Source: JANQHS01 sp965227315 (GTDB lineage: Bacteria > Bacteroidota > Bacteroidia > Cytophagales > CCMP332). Taken from it: 64,000 bases of DNA. Location: contig OZ245737.1 of the NCBI GenBank assembly GCA_965227315.1, forward strand, positions 2,046,001-2,110,000, read 5' to 3'. The stretch's first letter is position 1, and each line of letters starts with the position of its first letter. A program made the translations under genes and the position numbers. This document shows positions 1-8,138 of the stretch, piece after piece. The notes under the pieces are model-generated. The model had not been told where the DNA came from and ran no database searches. It saw nothing but the letters and a program-made list of their open reading frames with translations.

Positions 1-1560
1 TTTCCCTGGAGAGGACTGCTGATGGATGTTTGCCGCCATTTTATGCCGGTGGATGTGATCAAGAGGAATATCCGCGCAATGAATTTTGTAAAGCTGAACG
101 TGTTTCACTGGCATCTCACGGAGGACCAGGGCTTTCGTGTGGAAAGCAAGAAATTTCCCAAGCTGCATGAGATGGGCTCCGAGGGCAAATATTATACTCA
201 GGAGCAGATCAGAGAAGTCATTCAATACGCGGATTCATTTGGTATCCGCGTTGTTCCGGAATTTGATATGCCGGGTCATAGCACCAGTTGGTTTGTGGGT
301 TATCCTGAACTGGCGGCCAGGAAAGGCAGCTATCAGGTGTCCACCACATTTGGAGTACAGAACGCAGCAATGGATCCTACAAGAAAGGAAGTCTATACAT
401 TTCTAGACACCTTCCTCACAGAGATGGCAAGGCTGTTTCCCGATCCCTATATGCACATCGGAGGGGATGAAGTGAACCCAAAGGTTTGGGACTCCGAACC
501 GCACATCGTGGAATACAAGGCCCTCAATGGATTCCATAGCAATGAGGCCCTTCAGGCTTATTTCAATCGAGAGATCTATACCATCCTGACAAGAAATAAG
601 AAGAAGATGGTGGGTTGGGATGAGATACTCCAGCCTCAACTCGGAGGCGGACATATCCTGATACAAAGCTGGAGAGGCAAGGAAGCCATGTACGAAGCTG
701 CGAACAGTGGCTACCAGAGTATTTTGTCTCAAGGCTACTATATCGACCTGGCCCAGCCGAGCAGTTTTCACTATCTGAATGATCCTATTCCGCCGGAATC
801 CGAGATATCCAAAGATGTGCTAAAAAATATCCTGGGAGGCGAGGCGACCATGTGGGCGGAGTTGGTTGATGAAAGAACCGTAGATAGCCGCATCTGGCCG
901 AGGACCGCTGCCATAGCCGAAAGGCTCTGGTCTCCGGTCGAGATCCGCGATGTTGAAAATATGTACACACGCCTGGAAGAGATCAGCTGGGAGTTGGAGT
1001 ATTATGGTTTGAGGCATCATCAGGCCCAGAACGAGATCCTTGATGAAATGGTCAACCATGATGATCCCATCAGCATCAAGCACATGATCGATTTCATTGA
1101 GCCGATACAGGGATATGCAAGGCACAGATCACATCCGTACACGACCAAAACGCCCCTTAACCGGATCCCGGATGCAGCTGTGCCGGACCCCCTCCATGCC
1201 AGAGACTTTTACTACCATGTGCAAAAGGTGCTCAGCAATCGGGATTCAGGTGACGTGAACCTGTTAGAGGCCAAGGCTATTTTGGATACCATTGTCCTCT
1301 CCTATGACCAATTCCTGCATTTGGAATCCCACGGAGAGAGCTGGCAGGAGGATAAGATGATCTTTGGAAATCTCGTTGAAGCCGCAAAAATCGGTTTGGA
1401 AGCTCTGGGCAAGCACAGGAAAAAAATGACCGTTGAACAGGAGTGGAAGGAAGAGCAATTGATCATTCTTGATGCCCTTAATCAACCCACTGCAGAGTGC
1501 GAATTGGCCATTCACGATGGGCTTGTTGAGTTGGTCAGCAAGCTTCCGGTTCAACGATAG
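1..1560 (+). CDS. Glycoside hydrolase family 20 beta-N-acetylhexosaminidase (5' truncated)
   Basis: Exo-acting beta-N-acetylhexosaminidase that removes terminal GlcNAc/GalNAc from chitooligosaccharides or glycoconjugates, probably in the periplasm. The reading frame is open to the left edge of the window: before the first ATG (position 22) it already reads FPWRGLL, the start of the GH20 RGxxxDxxRHF motif, so the N-terminal GH20b domain and signal peptide lie outside. The TIM barrel shows FHWHLTEDQGFR, PEFDMPGH and HIGGDEV; the Asp-Glu pair at visible residues 156-157 is the GH20 substrate-assisted catalytic pair. The C-terminal ~170 residues are a less conserved helical tail. The 3' end overlaps the convergent beta-mannosidase gene by 10 nt; the two enzymes would fit stepwise degradation of N-glycan-like material. 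Confidence 0.93.
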   Translation, partial: FPWRGLLMDVCRHFMPVDVIKRNIRAMNFVKLNVFHWHLTEDQGFRVESKKFPKLHEMGSEGKYYTQEQIREVIQYADSFGIRVVPEFDMPGHSTSWFVGYPELAARKGSYQVSTTFGVQNAAMDPTRKEVYTFLDTFLTEMARLFPDPYMHIGGDEVNPKVWDSEPHIVEYKALNGFHSNEALQAYFNREIYTILTRNKKKMVGWDEILQPQLGGGHILIQSWRGKEAMYEAANSGYQSILSQGYYIDLAQPSSFHYLNDPIPPESEISKDVLKNILGGEATMWAELVDERTVDSRIWPRTAAIAERLWSPVEIRDVENMYTRLEEISWELEYYGLRHHQAQNEILDEMVNHDDPISIKHMIDFIEPIQGYARHRSHPYTTKTPLNRIPDAAVPDPLHARDFYYHVQKVLSNRDSGDVNLLEAKAILDTIVLSYDQFLHLESHGESWQEDKMIFGNLVEAAKIGLEALGKHRKKMTVEQEWKEEQLIILDALNQPTAECELAIHDGLVELVSKLPVQR

Positions 1561-4076
1561 TCATTGAGTGAAGAGACATTGATAAGCAGGTCAGTATCTT
1601 CATCGGGTTCCAGAGGTATGAAGCGAATGACCCTGGGCTGATTAGGAATAAGATCAAAATGGTTTCTTTCAAAATCGCCAGGGATGTTTCCGGATTCCAG
1701 CCAGACATCTTTCACAAGGAAATCAGAGCTTAGCTCGATGAAATAGGCATTTTCTTTTCGTGAGATCTTTTGGGTCACATTAGCCTGTTTCAACCATAGG
1801 GAGCGGGGCTTGGCCATATAGTGGATGTCCTCATGGATTTCCTCTTCGCCTTCCAGGATCCTGGTTTGAAAAAGCGTCCACCTTCCCAGGCCCGAATCAA
1901 GGTAATTGCCTATGTATTTTTCCGTGAGCATCATGGCTTGCCCGGGGTTCAGAGAGATATCAACGGTATCCGTGTTAAGACGGGTACCAAAGAAATTTAA
2001 CCTTGAGATCAACGCTTTTGCCTTCAGCTGAGCATTGCGACCATTGAGCAGCGAGATCTTCATTCTTCTGTTTTCTTGCTCGGAATACACCATGACGGGG
2101 TCAAATGCCTTTTTGATCCTATGGTAGGCGGGTTTTGGGTTTAACTCGTAATCAATGACAGACCAGGATATTCCGGGCCAGCAATCGTTGTTTTGCCAGA
2201 TGAGAGCACCCATGCAATGCGGTTGGGACATTCTCATGAATTCCGCCGCTTCTCCTATCGCCATGGCCTGGTGGATCTGGCTCAGGTAAATTCGATGTTC
2301 GGGGCTTCTTGGAGAGCGGTATTGCTTGAGAAGGTATGAATCCAACCTTTCGTTGCCATCGGAAGCCAGCTGTCTTGAGGAAATGAAATCGCTTGTGAGG
2401 CCTGCCGAATCATGGCTGTACTTTTGCAAAAGCGAGGTCGAGGAGATGCTTTGCATCCCGAATTCCGCATTGAACCTTGGAGCCCTTTGGGTCCAGATAT
2501 CAATGGGGGAGCCACCGTGCCAAACGGCCCAGTCATGAATGGTCCCGGAATTAAAACCTTGCTCCGGTACAAAGTTTGAAACAGGCGTAGAACTCAAATA
2601 GGCAGCGCCTGAATCGTACTGTTGCAAAATACCCGGGATCAGGGAATCAAATTGGTATTGGTACCTGGAATAGATCATGGCAGAATCCTCAGGGCTCAGG
2701 CCCATGCTTTTTTGCCATCCCCAGTTCTTCCAGGCGATATCGATTTCGTTGTTACCACACCAGAGTACTATGGATGGATGATCTGCCAATCGTATGACCT
2801 GGTGTTTCACCTCATTTTCAACCTGTTCCAGAAATTCATCCCAGGGGTTCAGGGTGTTGGCAAACATGAAATCCTGCCATACCATGATCCCATGACGATC
2901 ACAGAGCTCATAGAATTCGTCTGTTTGATACCTTCCACCCCCCCAGACTCTGATCATGTTGAAATTGGCTTCCGTCAATAGTTGAACGTATCGACGCATA
3001 TTGTCCTCGGGGATTCGATCGATAAAAACATCCAGGGGAACCATATTTCCTCCTTTGGCAAAAACTCTTTTCCCATTGATCTCCAGAGTAAACGAGCTGC
3101 CAAGAGAATCCCTTTCCCTGAGCACTTTGGCTGAACGAAATGCAAAACTCTTCTTTCCCTGGTCTACTTTCCGCATGTTGCTGCTCAGAACGACCCGGGC
3201 ATTATAAAGCTTTTGAGATCCAAGACCATCAGGGTACCAACGCTCATGTCCCGGAACAGAGAAATCGAGTTGGACCTCGTTCATCCCCTTTTCCAGTTTG
3301 AACTTTTTTGACACTGATTGAAGCTCTTCTCCCATGATCCGGACACCGTATTTGCCGGCCCTTGCCGCCTTAACAAATACTGTAGATCTCACTGTCCCGG
3401 TTTCGGCGTTGGGTTTGAAACTGATATTTTCGATCAAGGCTTCCGAAAAGCCACTGATATATACCTGGTCAGTAATCCCCCCCGGAATGATACGTGGTGC
3501 AAAATCCCATCCGAAATGATATCCTGGTTTCCGGACAAAAGAACTGGCTTTCCAGGAGCCCTTGTCATTTCCTGCCGGGAAGCGAAACGGCCAATTGGAA
3601 TACTCTTCCCGACTTGCTTCGTAGGGGTCCCGGATGACTACCCTGAGTATGTTTTCACCCGGCTGTAAATGGGCGTTGATCACCACGCATGTAGGGGCAT
3701 GGGCATTTTTAGATCTTCCGATGAGAGAATCATTCAGAAAAATGTCGGCATAGGTATCCAGCCCCGGAAAATTCACTTCTATCCGATCGTATTCAGACCA
3801 GGATTGAGGAAGAGAAAACCTCTTGGTGAATACCCAGTTCTGGTCCCAGATCCATTGCAGAGAGTCAAAATTTTGATCTCCATAAGGGTCCGGGATAATT
3901 CCCTGAGAAAAAAGGCTTTGTTGAATGGTCGCAGGGAGGTTGACCTTTATTCCGGGTTGAATTTCTGAGCTCAGCTCCCAGCCTTCATTTAAAGCGATCA
4001 ATGCCTTTTCAGTGGGCTTGTGAAAACAGGAGTTCAGTACAAATATTCCAACAAAGAGTATCCAAAAGCGGGGCAT
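1551..4076 (-). CDS. Glycoside hydrolase family 2 beta-mannosidase, probable lipoprotein
   Basis: Hydrolyses terminal beta-1,4-mannose. The 841-residue protein begins with a short hydrophobic segment ending in VLNSC, a plausible lipobox, so it is probably membrane-anchored outside the cytoplasm. It then shows the GH2 order: jelly-roll sugar-binding domain (~30-200), immunoglobulin-like domain (~210-310), TIM barrel (~320-640) and C-terminal beta domains. Catalytic residues are visible as the WCGNNE motif (acid/base Glu444) and FNAEFG (nucleophile Glu538). Length and motifs are typical of Bacteroidota beta-mannosidases. It sits 4 nt downstream of the uracil-DNA glycosylase gene on the same strand, probably by compaction rather than shared function. 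Confidence 0.93.
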   Translation of the reverse strand: MPRFWILFVGIFVLNSCFHKPTEKALIALNEGWELSSEIQPGIKVNLPATIQQSLFSQGIIPDPYGDQNFDSLQWIWDQNWVFTKRFSLPQSWSEYDRIEVNFPGLDTYADIFLNDSLIGRSKNAHAPTCVVINAHLQPGENILRVVIRDPYEASREEYSNWPFRFPAGNDKGSWKASSFVRKPGYHFGWDFAPRIIPGGITDQVYISGFSEALIENISFKPNAETGTVRSTVFVKAARAGKYGVRIMGEELQSVSKKFKLEKGMNEVQLDFSVPGHERWYPDGLGSQKLYNARVVLSSNMRKVDQGKKSFAFRSAKVLRERDSLGSSFTLEINGKRVFAKGGNMVPLDVFIDRIPEDNMRRYVQLLTEANFNMIRVWGGGRYQTDEFYELCDRHGIMVWQDFMFANTLNPWDEFLEQVENEVKHQVIRLADHPSIVLWCGNNEIDIAWKNWGWQKSMGLSPEDSAMIYSRYQYQFDSLIPGILQQYDSGAAYLSSTPVSNFVPEQGFNSGTIHDWAVWHGGSPIDIWTQRAPRFNAEFGMQSISSTSLLQKYSHDSAGLTSDFISSRQLASDGNERLDSYLLKQYRSPRSPEHRIYLSQIHQAMAIGEAAEFMRMSQPHCMGALIWQNNDCWPGISWSVIDYELNPKPAYHRIKKAFDPVMVYSEQENRRMKISLLNGRNAQLKAKALISRLNFFGTRLNTDTVDISLNPGQAMMLTEKYIGNYLDSGLGRWTLFQTRILEGEEEIHEDIHYMAKPRSLWLKQANVTQKISRKENAYFIELSSDFLVKDVWLESGNIPGDFERNHFDLIPNQPRVIRFIPLEPDEDTDLLINVSSLNDYR

Positions 4077-4080
4077 GGGA

Positions 4081-4674
4081 TCAAATTAAGGCTTTCTGTA
4101 CGTAAGTCCTCATTTCGGGAACAAGCTCCTTCTCAAACCAGGGATTCTTCTTTAGCCAACCGTAATTTCTGGGAGAAGGGTGAACCAGAGGGATGAAATC
4201 GGGAAGATATTCCCTGAATGATCTTACCGTTTCGGTGAGGGTTTTCTTTTTTCTTTTTCCCAGGAAATAGTCCAGCGCATACTGCCCGATCAACAGCGTG
4301 ATCCGGATGTTTGGCATCAATGGAAGCAGTTTTGGGTGCCAGGTATCAGAACACTCCTTGCGGGGGGGAAGATCTCCACTTTTCCCTTTGCCGGGATAAC
4401 AAAACCCCATGGGCACGATGGCGATCTTTCTTTCATCATAGAATTCCTCTGGCTCCATTTGCAGCCATGATCTCAGGCGTTCGCCTGATGGATCATTCCA
4501 GGGAATTCCGGTATTGTGCACCCTGGTTCCAGGTGCCTGACCAACCAGCAACAGGCGGGATTCAGTACTTGCCCTCAATACCGGATTCGGCCCCAGGGGC
4601 AAATGCTCCGTGCAGATCGTGCAGGCCCTGACGTCCTCCAGCAGAGTGTGGAGCTTTTCTTGATTCGGTACCAT
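4081..4674 (-). CDS. Uracil-DNA glycosylase superfamily protein
   Basis: 197-residue member of the COG1573-type uracil-DNA glycosylase superfamily, expected to excise uracil or other deaminated bases from DNA in base excision repair. Motif 1 is GQAPG (residues 45-49), followed by the family signature SGERLRSW, then GFCYPGKGKSGDLPPR and the C-terminal DNA-intercalation loop HPSPRN. A CxxC pair (Cys18, Cys21) is present, but I cannot tell whether the protein binds an iron-sulfur cluster as family 4 enzymes do. It is transcribed towards the beta-mannosidase and away from the DUF4389 gene. The family call is firm; the substrate is unproven. Confidence 0.85.
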   Translation of the reverse strand: MVPNQEKLHTLLEDVRACTICTEHLPLGPNPVLRASTESRLLLVGQAPGTRVHNTGIPWNDPSGERLRSWLQMEPEEFYDERKIAIVPMGFCYPGKGKSGDLPPRKECSDTWHPKLLPLMPNIRITLLIGQYALDYFLGKRKKKTLTETVRSFREYLPDFIPLVHPSPRNYGWLKKNPWFEKELVPEMRTYVQKALI

Positions 4675-4750
4675 TGGCTCTAAATTGAATTTCCAAACCC
4701 TAAAATCCTATTAATTGCTAAATTGTAACTCCTACCAATCCATTACTACT

Positions 4751-5476
4751 ATGAAATTCAATATTCAACATCAAACTGAATATTCCAGGATCGAATTGAT
4801 CCTCAGATCCTTCTTTGGATTCTTGTACATCGTGCTTCCCCATGCCTTTCTGCTGTTATTCGTGGGACTATGGGGAGCCATTCTGACCTTCATCTCTTTT
4901 TGGTCCATCCTTTTTACAGGAAGGTATCCACAGAGTTTCTTTGAATTCCAGGTCGGCTTGATCCGCTGGAATACCAGGGTGAACGCAAGGATCTGGAACC
5001 TGGCTGATGATTATCCGGCTTTCGGGATCAATGCCGATGATCCCAAGGTGGAGATCGACATTCCCTATCCTACAAATCTTAGTCGGGGGCTGCAGATCAT
5101 CAAACTCTTGTTCGGTGGATTCTATGTCGGTATTCCTCATGGGTTCATACTCATGTTTAGGTACCTCTGGGCTTATATATTGGCCTTTGTCGCGTTTTGG
5201 GTAGTCCTTTTCACTGGTAAATATCCCGAGGCCTGGCATGAATTCATTGTCGGTACTATGAGATGGGGAACAAGAGTGACCTTGTATCTCTACTATATGT
5301 CGGATGATTATCCTCCCTTCTCTGCAAGACCGGATGATGATGCGCCTTCGGCAGCTACGGACATACCTCCTGCCAATCCAACTCCTGCACCGGAGCCAAC
5401 TCCAGAACCTCCCGCTGATGGTGGTGGGGAAGATGCCAATGCCGAATCAACCGGTGCTGAAGAAAACAAGGAATAG
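4751..5476 (+). CDS. DUF4389 membrane protein with two tandem repeats
   Basis: Integral membrane protein of unknown function, 241 residues from the ATG at 4751. Two tandem copies of the DUF4389 unit are visible: copy 1 (~1-90) and copy 2 (~110-200). Each has a hydrophobic hairpin with the phrase I(L/A)F(T)GKYP or ILFTGRYP, an aromatic-rich R(W)xTRV segment, and the end signature DDYPxF. The C-terminal ~45 residues are Pro/Ala/Glu-rich and low complexity, probably disordered. A start at 4715 is possible but would add 12 residues of no family character. The gene is followed after 2 nt by the DUF4870 gene and then by an M48 peptidase gene, so the three form an envelope-related operon. Confidence 0.85.
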   Translation: MKFNIQHQTEYSRIELILRSFFGFLYIVLPHAFLLLFVGLWGAILTFISFWSILFTGRYPQSFFEFQVGLIRWNTRVNARIWNLADDYPAFGINADDPKVEIDIPYPTNLSRGLQIIKLLFGGFYVGIPHGFILMFRYLWAYILAFVAFWVVLFTGKYPEAWHEFIVGTMRWGTRVTLYLYYMSDDYPPFSARPDDDAPSAATDIPPANPTPAPEPTPEPPADGGGEDANAESTGAEENKE

Positions 5477-5478
5477 CA

Positions 5479-5967
5479 TTGGCGGAATATCATCCCTTAC
5501 CACAACCCGAAGAGATCCCGATCAGGGAAAAGGAAGATGCTATGGGGGCGTACTTTATGATGTTCGCCTCCGTAGCTGTCGGGTTTCCCCTTCCGATCGT
5601 TAACCTGATCGCTGCGATAGTCTATTATTTTTTGAATAAGGGAAAAAGTCTGTTCGTCAGGTTTCATTCTCTGCAGTCCCTGCTTTCCCAATTGCCGACA
5701 ACGGTGATCAACTGGGGAGTGATCTATATTGCGATCAGGGTATTGTTCTTTGATGAGGAATTCGGACAATACTATATCGGCTATGTGGGCATGGCCCTGG
5801 TGGCAAATTTGCTCTACTTCATTTTCAGTATTGTCGCTGCCGTGCAGGCCAGGAAGGGAAGGTTCTACTACTTTTTGTTTTTCGGAAGTTTCTCCTACCA
5901 TCAGGTATTTAAGGTCAGGGATGTGGCCGGGGATACTCCTGTTCAAAACGTTCCTCCGCGGATTTAA
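5479..5967 (+). CDS. DUF4870-like small membrane protein, TTG start
   Basis: 162-residue protein with three or four hydrophobic segments (about 25-50, 70-95, 100-125, 130-145) and the phrase VRFHSLQSLL, resembling the DUF4870/Tic20-like family (F-H-x-x-Q-S/A motif). The likely start is TTG at 5479, with AAGGA about 6 nt upstream and the previous stop only 2 nt away; an ATG at 5542 is the alternative. The stop overlaps the following M48 peptidase start by one base (TAATG), indicating translational coupling. Function unknown; context suggests a membrane partner of the neighbouring protease or DUF4389 protein. Confidence 0.8.
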   Translation: MAEYHPLPQPEEIPIREKEDAMGAYFMMFASVAVGFPLPIVNLIAAIVYYFLNKGKSLFVRFHSLQSLLSQLPTTVINWGVIYIAIRVLFFDEEFGQYYIGYVGMALVANLLYFIFSIVAAVQARKGRFYYFLFFGSFSYHQVFKVRDVAGDTPVQNVPPRI

Positions 5968-6776
5968 TGGCGCGACAACTGCTTATCGGCGCTCTGGCCA
6001 TCATTGGGTTTTTTGGGCTGGTTTGGCTGTTGATCGGTTTATGGAATCCCAAAATTGATGTCAACACCTTGGACGGAATTTCCGTGGAGACCGAGGATGT
6101 CCTTGGTGAATTGATCTTTGAAATCATCCTTGAAGACCCTGGGATGGATATCCTTGAAGACCAAAAAACCGATTCTTTATTGAGGCTCATCGTCCAGCCC
6201 GTGCTGGAGAACAGCCCGCCCGGTGAATTTGATTTTAAATTCTACATTCTGGATGATCCCATGGTGAATGCCTTTGCTATCCCCGGTGGCAGGATCTTCA
6301 TTGGTGCGGGTTTGATTACCCTTGTCGAATCGCAGGAGGAATTTCTTGCTGTTGTAGGCCATGAAATGGGTCATGTGAATGAAAGGCACGTGATGGAAAA
6401 ACTTGCCAGGGAGTTTGGGATCAAGGTATTGATCAGCATGTCTACAGGCACCGATGCCATTCTTTTAAGCGATATCGGCAGCTCTTTGGTCAGTCTTGGT
6501 TTTGACCGCCAGGCTGAAAGGGAAGCTGATGAATTTGCTCTTGAATTGTTGGTCAATTGCGGCATTCACCCGCATCACATGGCGACATTCTTTCGGAGAC
6601 TCAACAGAGAGAATCTGAGCTATGCCGAAAGCCTGGAATTCATGATGTCTCATCCGCACAACAATGCCAGGATCAAATCAGCACTGGAATATCCGGTTCC
6701 CGAGGAATTCGAAGCCGTGGAATATGGCGATTCCTGGGATTCGTTTAAATCCCAATTCCGGGAATTGGCCGGTTAG
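5967..6776 (+). CDS. M48 family zinc metallopeptidase
   Basis: 269-residue membrane-anchored gluzincin. One N-terminal transmembrane segment (residues ~5-26) is followed by a periplasmic or cytoplasmic catalytic domain with HEMGH (132-136) as zinc-binding HExxH and the downstream EREAD motif (184-188) supplying the third ligand. The preceding NAFAIPGGRIFI phrase is the M48 substrate-groove strand. Length fits BepA/LoiP-type M48 proteases without TPR repeats. Such enzymes degrade misassembled envelope proteins, so a quality-control role is inferred. The start overlaps the DUF4870 stop, placing it third in the DUF4389-DUF4870-M48 operon. Confidence 0.93.
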   Translation: MARQLLIGALAIIGFFGLVWLLIGLWNPKIDVNTLDGISVETEDVLGELIFEIILEDPGMDILEDQKTDSLLRLIVQPVLENSPPGEFDFKFYILDDPMVNAFAIPGGRIFIGAGLITLVESQEEFLAVVGHEMGHVNERHVMEKLAREFGIKVLISMSTGTDAILLSDIGSSLVSLGFDRQAEREADEFALELLVNCGIHPHHMATFFRRLNRENLSYAESLEFMMSHPHNNARIKSALEYPVPEEFEAVEYGDSWDSFKSQFRELAG

Positions 6777-6819
6777 AGACTCCTCATCATTTCATTATTT
6801 GTCCCAACTTTGTGCTTGT

Positions 6820-7863
6820 ATGGATCGACTGCGGCCCTTAAAGTACTTTTCCGTGATCAGCTTACCCCTCCTGACGGCTCTCGGGTTTGCGCTCAAGGGG
6901 ATCTGGGTTTTCCTTCCCCTGGCTGAAGCTTTTGTTCTGGTCCCCGCCTTTGAACTCCTTTTCAGACCTGATCATCGCAATCTTGAAGATGAACAGGAAC
7001 AGGCCTTCTTGAAAAATCCCTGGTTCGATTATGTCCTTTATCTGTTTGTACCCCTGCACTTTGTGGTTCTTATCTGGTTTCTCTTTGAAATGTCTATTTT
7101 CAACGGATATTCCTGGGAGCGACTGGGAATGGTCTTTTCGATGGGTTTAATGTGTGGGGTTTTTGGGATCAACCTGGCTCATGAATTGGGGCATAGATCG
7201 GAGAGAGGCGAAAAAGTACTGGCCAAGAGCCTCTTGCTGACATCCCTGTACATGCATTTCAATATTGAGCATAACCGGGGTCATCACAAGAATGTGGGTA
7301 CTCCTGAGGATCCCTCTTCGGCCCGAAAAGGTGAAGCACTTTATATGTTTTGGTTCAGGTCGGTTTTTGGCACCTGGATCTCCTCATGGAGGATCGAAGC
7401 TCAGCGTCTAAAGAAGCTTGGCGGATCGGTTTTTTCCTGGAGAAATGAAATGCTTCGGATGCAGATCATGCAGGTTTTGTTGCTTCTGGCAATTTGGTGG
7501 GTCTTTGGCATCACGGCGCTCTTGTATTTTGTCCTTGCGGCTGTCATCGGTTTTTTGTTGTTGGAAACAGTGAATTATATTGAGCATTACGGATTGACGA
7601 GGAAAATGCTTGAATCCGGGCGCTATGAACGCGTCCTGCCCGCACATTCATGGAATTCGGATCATATACTGGGAAGGATACTTCTATTCGAGTTGTCCAG
7701 GCATTCCGATCATCATTTTAAGGCAAGCCGGAAGTATCAGATCCTCCGACATCATGAGCGTTCGCCCCAAATGCCTACGGGTTATCCCGGAATGATGATC
7801 TTGGCACTATTTCCGCCATTGTGGTTCAGTATTATGAACCCCCTGATCCCTAGCGATAACTGA
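6820..7863 (+). CDS. AlkB-like alkane 1-monooxygenase / fatty acid desaturase family protein
   Basis: 347-residue integral membrane non-heme diiron enzyme. Histidine boxes match AlkB: HELGH (121-125), HNRGHH (151-156) followed by TPEDPSSAR, NYIEHYGL (252-259) and RHSDHH (295-299). AlkB hydroxylates the terminal carbon of alkanes using rubredoxin; the order of boxes and the NYIEHYG signature favour this over ordinary desaturases. Several transmembrane helices surround the boxes. The ATG at 6820 is chosen because the frame upstream overlaps the M48 gene and lacks family character. No rubredoxin gene is present in the window, so the electron donor must be encoded elsewhere. The substrate could be another alkyl chain. 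Confidence 0.9.
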   Translation: MDRLRPLKYFSVISLPLLTALGFALKGIWVFLPLAEAFVLVPAFELLFRPDHRNLEDEQEQAFLKNPWFDYVLYLFVPLHFVVLIWFLFEMSIFNGYSWERLGMVFSMGLMCGVFGINLAHELGHRSERGEKVLAKSLLLTSLYMHFNIEHNRGHHKNVGTPEDPSSARKGEALYMFWFRSVFGTWISSWRIEAQRLKKLGGSVFSWRNEMLRMQIMQVLLLLAIWWVFGITALLYFVLAAVIGFLLLETVNYIEHYGLTRKMLESGRYERVLPAHSWNSDHILGRILLFELSRHSDHHFKASRKYQILRHHERSPQMPTGYPGMMILALFPPLWFSIMNPLIPSDN

Positions 7864-7864
7864 A

Positions 7865-8029
7865 ATGAAGCTTGGCGCATATCTGAATATCCTGGCCGGG
7901 ATACTTGTGCTTTTCGCCGCCGCATGGAGAGGAAATGTTCAGCTGAATTTTTTTGTCCTTTTCCCGATCGGCATCTTTTTCCTTGCTATGGGCTTGCTAT
8001 ACCTCTGGCGGCTCAACAAAGGCAAATAG
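7865..8029 (+). CDS. Small two-helix membrane protein (54 aa)
   Basis: A short frame begins 1 nt after the AlkB-like stop (ATG at 7865) and encodes 54 residues. Two hydrophobic segments (about residues 4-20 and 28-48) are separated by a short WRGNVQLN loop and end in a basic tail RLNKGK, the pattern of a small helical-hairpin membrane protein. Tight spacing and uniform hydrophobicity support translation. I do not recognise a family. It might be an accessory subunit of the AlkB-like enzyme, but that is only inferred from position. Confidence 0.6.
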   Translation: MKLGAYLNILAGILVLFAAAWRGNVQLNFFVLFPIGIFFLAMGLLYLWRLNKGK

Positions 8030-8138
8030 CACTGCTCGGTTTTCCGGGTAAGAAATAAGGCATTATTGACAGAATATTGAGTGTGTCGACCCCTAGTTTT
8101 ACTTTTCCAAGTTGAATTCATATTAAGACGCCGAACTC

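Noticed and set aside
4719..4725. TAAATTG before the DUF4389 gene, and similar 7-base variants before 54557 and 60989
   Set aside because: One base short of TAnnTTTG; possible weak promoters but too degenerate to annotate.
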